Source: Candidatus Hydrogenedentota bacterium (GTDB lineage Bacteria; Hydrogenedentota; Hydrogenedentia; Hydrogenedentales; CAITNO01). From it: a DNA stretch of 64,000 nucleotides. The translations under genes were made by a program, and so were the position numbers. The stretch lies in contig CAITNO010000062.1 of assembly GCA_903893795.1 (NCBI GenBank), positions 1 through 64,000 on the forward strand. Reading direction: 5' to 3'. Below, piece after piece: positions 10,408-20,000 of this stretch; the stretch's first letter is position 1; each line of letters opens with the position of its first letter. The notes below the pieces were generated by a model. It saw only the letters and a list, made by a program, of their open reading frames with translations. It made no database searches and had not been told where the DNA came from.

Positions 10408-12636
10408 ATGACAACCGAGAACGACACCGGCCTGAGGGAAGGAAAGGCTGTCCCTGTTCGGCGCGTGCGGCATGTCCTGCTTGAAGCGGTTTGTGTCGTA
10501 CTGATTGCACTTGTTGGCGGCATGCTCGTCTTCCAGACGGCGCTCCTGCCTTATGGCGACCAGTTGGAGGCGAGGTTCAGGGTTGTAATCGCCGCTTTCC
10601 GCGCCCCGGCGATGTTTGCGCTCGGCCATGGCATGCGGGATTATGACGTGGCTTCCGTTCCCGCGTTGAACGATTTCTACCGCGGAAAGGTGGCCTCGGT
10701 GAACCCGTCCAGCGTGCCCTCCGACATTAAGACTTTTCCCGTCAACGATTCCTACGGGCTGATGCACTACAGCCTTATGTATGCGATCGGCTGGGCATGG
10801 CGGTTGCTCGGCGTTTCCACATGGTCCGTCCACGTGCTCTGCGCCGTGCTCTATGCCGCGCTTGTGGCTGTTATGTACGGGCTGTTCAGGCTGGCCATGG
10901 GGCGTGTCATGTCGCTGGTCATAGTCCTGTTCCTGTCCACGTCCCCCGCGTATCTCTTTTCGTGTCCGTCGCTGCGCGATTTTGGCAAGGCGCCGTTCAT
11001 GCTTGGCTTCCTTCTGATTGCCGGAATACTGCTCACGCGGCGGCAGACGGCGCGTTCCCTGGTGGCGTGGTCGCTAGTCATGGGGGTTGTGACAGGGGTG
11101 GGGTACGGATTTCGCCAGGATCTGCTCACCTGCCTTCCGGCCGCGATGACAGTGATTCTTGTGTTCGCCAGGGTTGAAGGAAAGCGGATATTTCGCTGGC
11201 GGGTTCTGGCGGCGGTTTGCACGCTGTTTGTCTTTGTCCTGACAGGCTGGATGCCTATTTCGGGGACGCTGAAGGACAATGGTTCCGCCTCGGCGCAGGC
11301 ACTGGTGCAGGGGTCTTCCGAGAGCGCCGAGGCCAGAATGGATTTTGGGCGCGCTTCCTACGTCGCACTTTACGAATATCCCGACCTTTATGATTTCACG
11401 GTGGTCAACGCTTATGCGCGCCGCCAGGGGGATCAGGAGCCCATGCCGGGGCAATTCACCCCGGCCCACGGACGGATGGGCAAGCGCTGGTTTCGCGAAG
11501 AACTCCGCGAGTACCCCGCGGACCTGTTTTCCCGGGGCATTGCCTCGGCGCTGACGGTGCCCAAGATTGCCTCCATTTCCCTGCGTGAATTGGAAAGGGA
11601 CCCGGTTCCAAACCGGGCGTCCATAGAGCGCTTCCTGCCATTTCACAAAGCCTTGGCGGAACACTTCGCTCTCTGGGGTGTCTGGTATATCGTCGCGGGA
11701 CTAGCGTTGTTTGCGTTCTACGATCTGCGCGCCGCCACAGGTGCTGGGCTTCTGCTGATATATTTTGCCTCCCTGCCAGGGCTGCTGTTTGAGTTTCGGC
11801 ATTTCTTCCATCTGGCCTTTGTTCCCTACTGGGTTGTGGCGGCCATGGCCGCTTGGGCGGGACGCTTGTGCTGGCGGGTCGTCCGGCGCAAAAGACCCTT
11901 CCTCCGGGGAAACACATCCGGGTGGGCTATGCCGGGCCGCCTGGCCGGGGCGATACTGCTTCCATTGGCATTGGTATCGGGGCTGGCGCTGGTCCTTGGC
12001 GGCCTGTGGCAGATTCAGACGGTGACCCTATCCAGGCTTCTCTCCCAGTATGGGCGAGCGACGATGGAACCGGTGCCAGTTCGGGAGGAAGTTGGCGACC
12101 ACGACACGCTGCTGCGTCCCGAGTCCCCGCTGCCCGGACTGGCGCAGACGGACAAACTTGCCGCGTTTGAATCTTGCGGTGATTATCTGGTGCTGGACAT
12201 GGACTATGACGGACAGCCCATCAGGATGCGGGTTGTTTATGAAGGGGCATCACAGTGGGCTTTTACCCATAGAATTGAGCCCCATATAGCCTATCCCGGA
12301 CACCCGTGCCGCATACATTACTTCGTTCCCGTCTATCAGACGACCTGGCCGGAAGGAACCGGGGTTTCTTGGAACCGGTTTGCCGGAGTTGAAGTGGAAA
12401 AGGGCAAACGCAACGCCATCCACGGCGTGTACCGTGTCTCTAACGCAAACGAATTTGTGCTCTGGCCCTTTATGACGGTTCCGGAGGAGCGCGAAACCTT
12501 TGTTGACCACAAGAGCGGCCCCCATGACCGCGCGTTTAGCGCCCTGACATCCCGCCTGGGCGCCTGTGTTTTTGGGGTCCCGGGGGCATGCTCCGCTTCG
12601 GGCGGGGCCAATGGACATGGTTCGGGTTCAAATTGA
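10408..12636 (+). CDS. GT-C-like multi-pass membrane protein with C-terminal domain Y
   Basis: The protein is 742 aa from the ATG at 10408; a longer frame would overlap the previous gene. About ten membrane helices fill residues 20-540. They are followed by a soluble domain Y (about 544-700, VVYEGASQWAF to VLWPFMTVPEE). The motifs SPAYLF, LRDFGKAPFMLGFLL and YGFRQDLLTCLPA recur in the next gene. The fold looks like a GT-C polyprenyl-phosphate-sugar glycosyltransferase, but the WDEA motif of the later genes is absent. It ends in a short Gly/Ser/Asn-rich tail and has no TPRs, unlike its paralogue. It overlaps the next gene by 1 nt (TGATG), indicating translational coupling. The acceptor and sugar are unknown. 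Confidence 0.75.
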   Translation: MTTENDTGLREGKAVPVRRVRHVLLEAVCVVLIALVGGMLVFQTALLPYGDQLEARFRVVIAAFRAPAMFALGHGMRDYDVASVPALNDFYRGKVASVNPSSVPSDIKTFPVNDSYGLMHYSLMYAIGWAWRLLGVSTWSVHVLCAVLYAALVAVMYGLFRLAMGRVMSLVIVLFLSTSPAYLFSCPSLRDFGKAPFMLGFLLIAGILLTRRQTARSLVAWSLVMGVVTGVGYGFRQDLLTCLPAAMTVILVFARVEGKRIFRWRVLAAVCTLFVFVLTGWMPISGTLKDNGSASAQALVQGSSESAEARMDFGRASYVALYEYPDLYDFTVVNAYARRQGDQEPMPGQFTPAHGRMGKRWFREELREYPADLFSRGIASALTVPKIASISLRELERDPVPNRASIERFLPFHKALAEHFALWGVWYIVAGLALFAFYDLRAATGAGLLLIYFASLPGLLFEFRHFFHLAFVPYWVVAAMAAWAGRLCWRVVRRKRPFLRGNTSGWAMPGRLAGAILLPLALVSGLALVLGGLWQIQTVTLSRLLSQYGRATMEPVPVREEVGDHDTLLRPESPLPGLAQTDKLAAFESCGDYLVLDMDYDGQPIRMRVVYEGASQWAFTHRIEPHIAYPGHPCRIHYFVPVYQTTWPEGTGVSWNRFAGVEVEKGKRNAIHGVYRVSNANEFVLWPFMTVPEERETFVDHKSGPHDRAFSALTSRLGACVFGVPGACSASGGANGHGSGSN

Positions 12637-15600
12637 TGGCAATTCTCGAAACTGACACCACAGAAACCCCGCCGAAAAGGCGGACAAACTGCCGTATCTT
12701 CCGATGGGCGGCAGAATTGGTTTTTGTTGCGGCTGTGTCGGTTGCCGCCGTGTCCGCCTCATGGCCGGTGCTGCATTTCCATGAGCATGCCCTGCCGCCG
12801 GACATCGCCAGCTATTTCAGAATGTTCAATGTGTCCGCCATGATGGGAACGGGGCATGGAATGGTCCGCGGGTCGGAAGACCAGCTACCCGAGTTGAAGG
12901 CGTTCTTGTTTGGGAGGACTTCCCAATTGGTCCTGCCGAAGGTGGAACCGTCCCAACTGGGCGGGTGGTACAACGAGTCCTTTCTCATATCGCACTGTTA
13001 TCTGATCCTCTCCCTGGGCGGGTGGTGGCGGCTTATGGGCGTATCGATGCACACGTTCATGCTGTTTGCCGCCTTCGTTTATGCAGTGGCGGCGGTTTTG
13101 TTGTACGCGCTCTTTCGGTTGGGATGCGGACGCTTCGCAGCCCTGTTGGGTGTGCTGTGCGTGGTCACCTCGCCGCTTTGGCTGAACATGGCCCCCTCGC
13201 TGCGCGACTTTGCCAAAGCGCCTTTCGTGCTCGCTTTCCTGCTGTCGGCCGCTTGGGCGGCCACCAGGAGTTTCTCCGGTCGCGGTCTGGCCGCCTGGGC
13301 GCTGGCCACAGGAATCGGCCTGGGGTTCGGCTGGGGATTTCGGCAGGACTTGCTGGCCTGTTTTCTCCCGGCACTGCTTCTGCCGTGGGTCGTTCGGGTT
13401 GTCGGGCAGGGCGCGTGGCGGTGGCGCGCGGCGTCCTGCGCGCTGATGCTGGCGGCTATCACCACGGTGGGTTTTCCGGTCATCCATGCCATGCGCGGGG
13501 ACAGCGGGATGGTTACGGTCCACACGCTGATGCAGGGCTTTTCGGAACAATCAGAATCGGCCATGTCCTTTGGCAACGCGGGGTATGTGCAGCACGAGAA
13601 CTGGAACGACCCCCTCGCACATGCCGTGGTTGCCGCGTATGCGGCGCGGCAGGGGAATTTCCCTCCCATGGGCGGGTTTCAGTCTCCGTCGTATGTTGCT
13701 GCCGGGCGGCGGTACATCTCGGAAACGCTGCGCACTTTCCCGGCAGACTTCTTCAGGCGCGGTCTCGCGTCGGCTTTCAGCATTCCCGATGTGGCGGCCG
13801 ATGCCTGCCGTGCGAACAACGCGCCCTTGCCCAATCTGTCGCCGTGGATTTCCTGGTGGGCGCGGATTCATGCGCCGTTGGCCGCGCACATGGAGCGTTT
13901 TGGCGTGCTCTATGTGCTGCTGGCACTGACCGTGGGCTTTGCGGTGAATTTTCGGGCAGCGGTCATACTGGTTGTGCTCGGCATTTATATCGGTGCCTAC
14001 CCAAACCTGCTCTTTCAGTCACGACATGTGTTTCATCTCACTTTCGTGCCCTATTGGGCGGTGTTATGGCTGTTTGCCGTTGCGGGAAACGCTATGGTGC
14101 GGCGCCTGCGCGCCGGTTTGGGTGGGCATGGTTTTCCGTGGCGTGTCATGCTCCGGGCCTCTGCGGGCATCGCTGCCTTTCTGGGGATACTCGTGGCGAC
14201 CGGCTGGTTTCTCGACCGAGTCCAGGAAAGGTCTGTCAATCGATTACTGGAACGCTATCGTGGGGCGTCGCTTGAACCCGTTTCTTTTCGGGAGACGCCC
14301 TACAAGGACGGATGGGTCCTTGTAGAACCTTTGATGCCCGTTTCCGGGCTGGGCACTGCAGCGAAAGTGGCACCTTACGAAACCGGGCAGGCTCTGCTTG
14401 CACTGCAACTGGACTGGGCGCCTCCGGTATTTCCTGTCAGAATGGTGTATGAAGAGGGATTGGTGACAAACTTTACCCAGGATGTTTACCCCTTGGTGAA
14501 GGATCCGTCCAAAGACACTGCGCTGACCTGCTTTCTTCCCGTGCTTGAATTAAACTGGCCTGCCGCCGCAAATGTCGATGAGGGTGGTGGGGGAGTGGCC
14601 GAGAAAGGCCGGTTTGTTGGAATCGCCGTGCCCGCATGCCGGCGTGAACAGGTCAGAGGACTGTTTCGTGTCGCCAACGCGGCCCAGTTTCCTTTGCATC
14701 TTTTTATGACCGTCCCGGACGCCCCATCCCAGTTCATCGGGCGCAAGGGTGGGCCATGGAGCAGGCAGTGTGAACTTTACTGGTCCGAATGGGGCGGCAC
14801 ACGGGAAAGTGTTGTTGACGGTCTCTGCCAAAGCGCCCAGCGCCATCCATATGATACGCGTCTCCGCGATGCTTTGGAGACGTTTGTGAAAGCCCACCGG
14901 GACCCCCTGGTTTGGAAAAAGGCATGGCCCATCCTTGCCTTGCTCGACCCGGACCATCGCTCGGAGGCGGGGCTTGTCCTGGACCGCTATGCCGAGGAGT
15001 TTATGACCTCGGGCGACATGGAGACTGCGGTTGAACTCTACCGCATGGCGATAGAAGTGGCGCCGGACCTCCAATGGCACAAGCTGAATCTGGCCAAGGC
15101 CTTTGAGCATTCCGGACGGGGAAAGGACGCCCTTGCCCTTTACCTGGACATGCTCGCGTATGAGCCCGAATCACCTGAACTGGCCGACCGCGTGGACCAA
15201 ATATTCGGCGCGGAAAAGGACCGTGCCGGACGCGTGGCGGCCTGGCAGTCCCTTGCCGGAAAGCAGCCATCTGCTTTTGTTCCCGCCCATCATCTTGCCC
15301 TTGCCTACACCGCCTCCGGGGACTTGGACAAGGCGCTGGCTGAACATGAGAGGGCATTCAGGATCAGCCCGGAACACTCGTCGCAATTGCTCGATTACGG
15401 TAAGGCTCTGCTTGATGCGGGCCAATGGCCGCAGGCCGCAGAGATGTTCCACAAGGCGGCCGCGGGAGACCGAACCCTTGCCCCCAACGGGGCCGAGCAG
15501 TGCGCCAAGGCCGCGGATGACCGTCTTAAGGCGGGGGATTCTCAGCACGCGGTCTGGCTCTACCGGCAGGCGATTGACCTCCATCCGGAAGATCGATGGC

Positions 15601-16997
15601 TGCGTGTGGAAACCGCCGCCGCCATGAAGACGGCGGGAGACACCCAAGGCGCGCTGGATGTGCTGCTCGAGGCGATGGGGCAGATGCCCGATGGTTATGT
15701 GGCCCTTCAGATCGACCAGTTGCTTGAGTCGGGGGCCACGCCGGAAGAGCGTGTTTCAAGATGGGCCTCCCTGGCCGCGGCGCATGCCGGGTGCCTGGAG
15801 TGCCGTGTTCACTTGGGCATGGCGCTGGAAAAGGCCGGGAAACCCGGCGAGGCACAGCGGGAATACGAAGCGGCACTCCAAACGGACCCGAACTGCCAGT
15901 CTGCCCGTGTGCATCTGGGGTCTCTCTTGCTGGCGGGGGGGCATTCGGAGGAAGGGCTCCCGCTGATCGTGCAGGCCGTTGCGGCCGACCCATCGCTTGC
16001 CCTGCCTGCCGGTCAGGCCTGCGCCGATGCGGCGGCCCGAAAGGTCGGGGACGGCGATCTGAAGCCAGCAGAAGAGCTGTATCGCCGGGCGGTCGCTTTT
16101 GCCCCCAATGACGGATGGTATAGGGTGCGCCTGGGCGAGGTCATGGAAAGGGAGGAAAAGCCCGGGGAAGCGGCGGCCGAGTACGGCAAACTGCTTCAAG
16201 AAATGCCCGATTCACCCCATTGCGCCGCAAGGTTCGACGACCTGCTTGCCAAGGGCACCCCCGAGGCCCGCCTGTCTGCCTGGAACGCCCTCAGCCAATC
16301 CCACCCCGATGCGGCCATACCGCTCTTTTACCTGGGCAAGACCCTGGAATCTCTGGAACGGTGGGAGGATGCTGCCGCCGCCTATCAGGCAGCTTTCAAG
16401 ATAAACGCCGGGTTGCGGGATGCCTGGATTGCGGGCGCGGTTCAGGACATTTCAGCAGAGAATGCCGTGCAGCGCCTCAATAGGCTGAAGTGCATGGCGC
16501 AGATTCCCGGGCTGCCCAAAGAGGGCGTTATCGCCGCCTTTGATGATGTGGCCCGTCGTTTTCGCGAAAAGGGTCAGGCAAATTTGGCCGTGGAAATCTA
16601 CCGCAACGCATTGGCGGTCTTTCCCGAAGCGCCCCCGCTGTTGTTCGGACTGTCCGAGGCCCTTGACGGGGCCGGTGACCGCACGGGCGCAAAGGATGCC
16701 TGTGTCCGGCTGCTCAAGGCCGTGCCTGAATCACCGAAGACCGCGAAGAGACTGGACGCCCTGTTCGACCCGGAGGGAACTGAAGCTGCGTCCCGGACAG
16801 AGGTCTGGAAGGGAATTGTGCAGGCTCATCCCGGTGCGGCCATCCCCTGTTTGCACTTTGGGCTCGCGCTGGAGAAAGCGGGTGATGTTGCGGGCGCGGA
16901 GACGGTCTACCGGGAGGTGCTCTCCCGTGATTCGAAAATCGAATTCGACAGTCCGCTTTTCTCGCAGTTGCAAAGCTTGGCGAAAGGAACTCAATGA
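12636..16997 (+). CDS. GT-C-like membrane protein with domain Y and a long TPR array
   Basis: The ATG at 12636 shares a base with the upstream stop (TGATG) and gives 1453 aa. Residues 1-535 are multi-pass membrane and homologous to the gene at 10408 (PSLRDFAKAPFVLAFLL, WGFRQDLLACFLPALLL). Domain Y follows at about 536-720 (MVYEEGLVTNF, LHLFMTVPDAP). From about residue 788 to the end there are some 18-20 TPR-like helical hairpins with AGD, GALxxY and NP/DP turn signatures. The C-terminal block (WKGIVQAHPGAAIPCLHFGLALEKAGD) is nearly the same in the other TPR proteins of this block. It is probably a glycosyltransferase with an extracytoplasmic protein-binding arm. Confidence 0.8.
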   Translation: MAILETDTTETPPKRRTNCRIFRWAAELVFVAAVSVAAVSASWPVLHFHEHALPPDIASYFRMFNVSAMMGTGHGMVRGSEDQLPELKAFLFGRTSQLVLPKVEPSQLGGWYNESFLISHCYLILSLGGWWRLMGVSMHTFMLFAAFVYAVAAVLLYALFRLGCGRFAALLGVLCVVTSPLWLNMAPSLRDFAKAPFVLAFLLSAAWAATRSFSGRGLAAWALATGIGLGFGWGFRQDLLACFLPALLLPWVVRVVGQGAWRWRAASCALMLAAITTVGFPVIHAMRGDSGMVTVHTLMQGFSEQSESAMSFGNAGYVQHENWNDPLAHAVVAAYAARQGNFPPMGGFQSPSYVAAGRRYISETLRTFPADFFRRGLASAFSIPDVAADACRANNAPLPNLSPWISWWARIHAPLAAHMERFGVLYVLLALTVGFAVNFRAAVILVVLGIYIGAYPNLLFQSRHVFHLTFVPYWAVLWLFAVAGNAMVRRLRAGLGGHGFPWRVMLRASAGIAAFLGILVATGWFLDRVQERSVNRLLERYRGASLEPVSFRETPYKDGWVLVEPLMPVSGLGTAAKVAPYETGQALLALQLDWAPPVFPVRMVYEEGLVTNFTQDVYPLVKDPSKDTALTCFLPVLELNWPAAANVDEGGGGVAEKGRFVGIAVPACRREQVRGLFRVANAAQFPLHLFMTVPDAPSQFIGRKGGPWSRQCELYWSEWGGTRESVVDGLCQSAQRHPYDTRLRDALETFVKAHRDPLVWKKAWPILALLDPDHRSEAGLVLDRYAEEFMTSGDMETAVELYRMAIEVAPDLQWHKLNLAKAFEHSGRGKDALALYLDMLAYEPESPELADRVDQIFGAEKDRAGRVAAWQSLAGKQPSAFVPAHHLALAYTASGDLDKALAEHERAFRISPEHSSQLLDYGKALLDAGQWPQAAEMFHKAAAGDRTLAPNGAEQCAKAADDRLKAGDSQHAVWLYRQAIDLHPEDRWLRVETAAAMKTAGDTQGALDVLLEAMGQMPDGYVALQIDQLLESGATPEERVSRWASLAAAHAGCLECRVHLGMALEKAGKPGEAQREYEAALQTDPNCQSARVHLGSLLLAGGHSEEGLPLIVQAVAADPSLALPAGQACADAAARKVGDGDLKPAEELYRRAVAFAPNDGWYRVRLGEVMEREEKPGEAAAEYGKLLQEMPDSPHCAARFDDLLAKGTPEARLSAWNALSQSHPDAAIPLFYLGKTLESLERWEDAAAAYQAAFKINAGLRDAWIAGAVQDISAENAVQRLNRLKCMAQIPGLPKEGVIAAFDDVARRFREKGQANLAVEIYRNALAVFPEAPPLLFGLSEALDGAGDRTGAKDACVRLLKAVPESPKTAKRLDALFDPEGTEAASRTEVWKGIVQAHPGAAIPCLHFGLALEKAGDVAGAETVYREVLSRDSKIEFDSPLFSQLQSLAKGTQ

Positions 16998-17065
16998 AGC
17001 CTTTCCTGTCAAAGCAGGACACCCACAGCGCCTTCTGCGCCGCCTTGTCGAAGAAGGAAATGTGA

Positions 17066-20000
17066 ATGGCCGGAAATGAACACGGTTCTTCCCCGCGCAC
17101 GGGGCGCTGGCAGCATTTCGCCGCCGTGCTGGCCTTTGCCTGCGCCATGGGGTTGGCCCTGTTTTTGAGGCTGCACCGGATAGGGGAGGAGGGTTTCCAT
17201 TGGGATGAGGCGCTCACCCTCAGGGCATTCTTCGGCCTTTATGAAAGGGGCTTTATTGAAGCCTTTCAGGCGAGCCGGGAGATTGACCCTCCCATGACTC
17301 CGGTGTACTTTCTTGTCCAGTACGCCTGGGGGCAGTTCGTCGGGCTGACCGCGCTGCGTATGCACTTGCTTTCCGTTTTGTTCAGTGCGGCCACCTTTGT
17401 TGCGGTGTTTTTCACCGGGAGGAAACTGAAGGGGACCTCGACAGGGATTGCGGCCATGCTGTTTCTGGCGGTGTCGCCCATACACGTGTACTATTCGCCC
17501 GAAATCCGGAACTATTCGCTCACGGCGTTGTTGGCAGTGCTTTCGACGCTGACGCTCCTGCGCGGGGTGGAGCGTCCCACCGGGCGTGCATGGGCTTTGA
17601 ATTTTGCGGTGGATGTGCTGCTTGCCATGTCGCATCTGTTCGCGAACTTGCTGTTTGTGCCGCAGGCGCTCTTTCTGCTGGCCTGCCACCGGCGTCGGGC
17701 GGTGCTGCTACCCTGGGTTGTTTCGCACACGGTTGTCGCCGCAGTGCTGGGCGGCTGGCTGGCAAGCTGCGACTTTGCGGCCATTCGGAGTGCCGCATCC
17801 TACATGGAACCCCTGTCCTGGCAAGGCGCCCATGACATGGTCGCGGCCCTGGCAGGCGCGTCCTATGCCTGGGTCGGACCGACCATCGGCGTGTCCGGGC
17901 TTGCGGGCGGCCTTATTATTGCGTTGTTCTTGGCGGCGCTTTTTGCATTTCCAGCGGAATGGCTTGTCTTCCGAAAAGGCTCCGCAGGGGGGGGAGAACA
18001 GCGGAATCCATTGGGTCCGGGGCACGGAGTGGTCCTCGTGCTGCTCACGGTGGCCGTCCCTCCGGCACTGCTTGCGGCGATCACGCTGGTCCACACCCAC
18101 TGCTTCCTAGCCCGCTATGTGCTTTGTAGTGCGGTGGCCACGCCCTTGCTTCTGGCGTGCGCGGTGACAATGTTGCGTCCGGCACTGCTCAGGATTCTTC
18201 TGGCCGCCTTCCTGGTGGTGGCGAACGGTTTTCTGCTGGTCCAGGAAATATCGGCCCCGGCTCAGCGCGGCGGATGGATGGAGGTGCGTCGTTTCTTGGG
18301 GGAAGCGGTGAGGAAAGAGGATTATCTGGTGATTTTCTCCTCCGACAGCAAGGGGTTCTCCAGCATGATTGAGATGATGCTGCCGGTCACCCCGAAAAGG
18401 ACCATGCGTAAAGAAGTGTGGTCGGCGCGAGACCTTGAGGAACTCGCGGCCTGGCATTCGGGGGGCATTAAGACCTGGTGTGTCACCGCAATTGACTACG
18501 CGGCCAATACGGAATTCGAGACGCTTCTTGGCGCCTATGACCTGCCGTTCAGCAAGCATGAATTTACGTTCAACCGGCATGTTCTCTATTGCATTCCAGC
18601 CGCCGCAGGCCCGTTTGTCACCCACGGAGATTCGGTGAACCAGACCCCCCTGGGTTCAGGCCGTCTTCGCGGATGGTTTGCTGTGGACCCCGGTTTCACG
18701 GGGTCCGGCATGGGTGTGACGCAGCTGGCCGCAGCCGAGCATCCCTATGCACCGATATTCCTGCGGCCCAGTCTCTGCCTCCAAAGCGTTGTGGATGGCC
18801 GCTCCGGAGAACTGTGGCCAGCCTGGGACGCCTCGCAGGCCGTGCCGATTGAGCTGCAGTTCTGCTCGTCCTCCTGCGTTGAGTCGGGCTGGCCGGTCAA
18901 TGCCCGGGCAAACCGGTTGGAATGCCGGATGCGCCACTCCTTTTCGGGAAGGAACCACCTGGACATGTGCTTTGAGGTGACACCGGGCGGGATGGACGAC
19001 GGCCAGTCGCCTTTGGTGTTCACATGGGTCTCTCATGTTCGGGGTGCCTGCTCGCCGGCCATTCACTTTCCCGGGGTGCGGGATGGTGTGGAAGGCTGGG
19101 TTTCCTTCGGCGAAAGTCCTGGTGAGCGTGGAATTGTGGTTGGTCTTGGCGCAGGCACACAGGCAGGCGAGGGGGAGAAGATGACGGAGGCGTGCCGGCC
19201 CGTTCAGGGAGTGCGATTCTCCGAACCTGTCTATTACGGGCTTGTGGACGGCGACCAGAATGAGGCCACCGGCGGCGATGTTATGGTGTTCATTCTGATG
19301 TTTGACCAGCCTGAAAACACAGGCTTTGTACTGCGGGACGGTGAAAATGACAGCCGGGGCATTGAGTGGGACTGGCAGTACAGGGTCCCCGCGCCGGAAG
19401 CCGGGAAAGCCTTTTCCCAGCGGGTCCGAATGGTCTACAAACCGTTTCTTGGTCAGGATGACGTCCTTGCCGAATACCGTTCATGGCGGGACACGCCCGC
19501 ATGCGCGGAATCTACTTCAGCGCAACCCCGCGTCTCTCCGCTGGCCCTTCCCGGCCCTGACCGCGAGGAATCTGACCCCGTTGGAAGCTTGGGCAGGCTT
19601 GCCCATCTTGACCCCAAGAAGGCGCTGGACGCCTATGAGGCACTTTTCGAAACTCCACTGTACCGTGTGGCGGCGGCGGACGGAATCGACGCCTGCTGTC
19701 TGTGTCTTGCCGGCCCCGACGGTCTGGCCGAGGAGTGGGAGAGCCTGTGCGCGCGGGATGGGCAGGATGCGCTGGCATGGAGCCGTCTGGGCGCGGCCCG
19801 CAACCGCGCGGGCGACACGGGGAAGGCTGTGGAGGCCTATGCGCGCGGTCTGGAAAAGGACCCGCGCAATGAGGAATGTCTTCTTGGCCTGACCGCGCTT
19901 CGGTTTGTTCTGGGGGACATTGAGGCCGCCGTGGAATTGGCCGGGTCGGCCGTGCGGCAGAATCCGGCACTGGGCAAAGCGGCGGCGGACCTCTGTTCCG

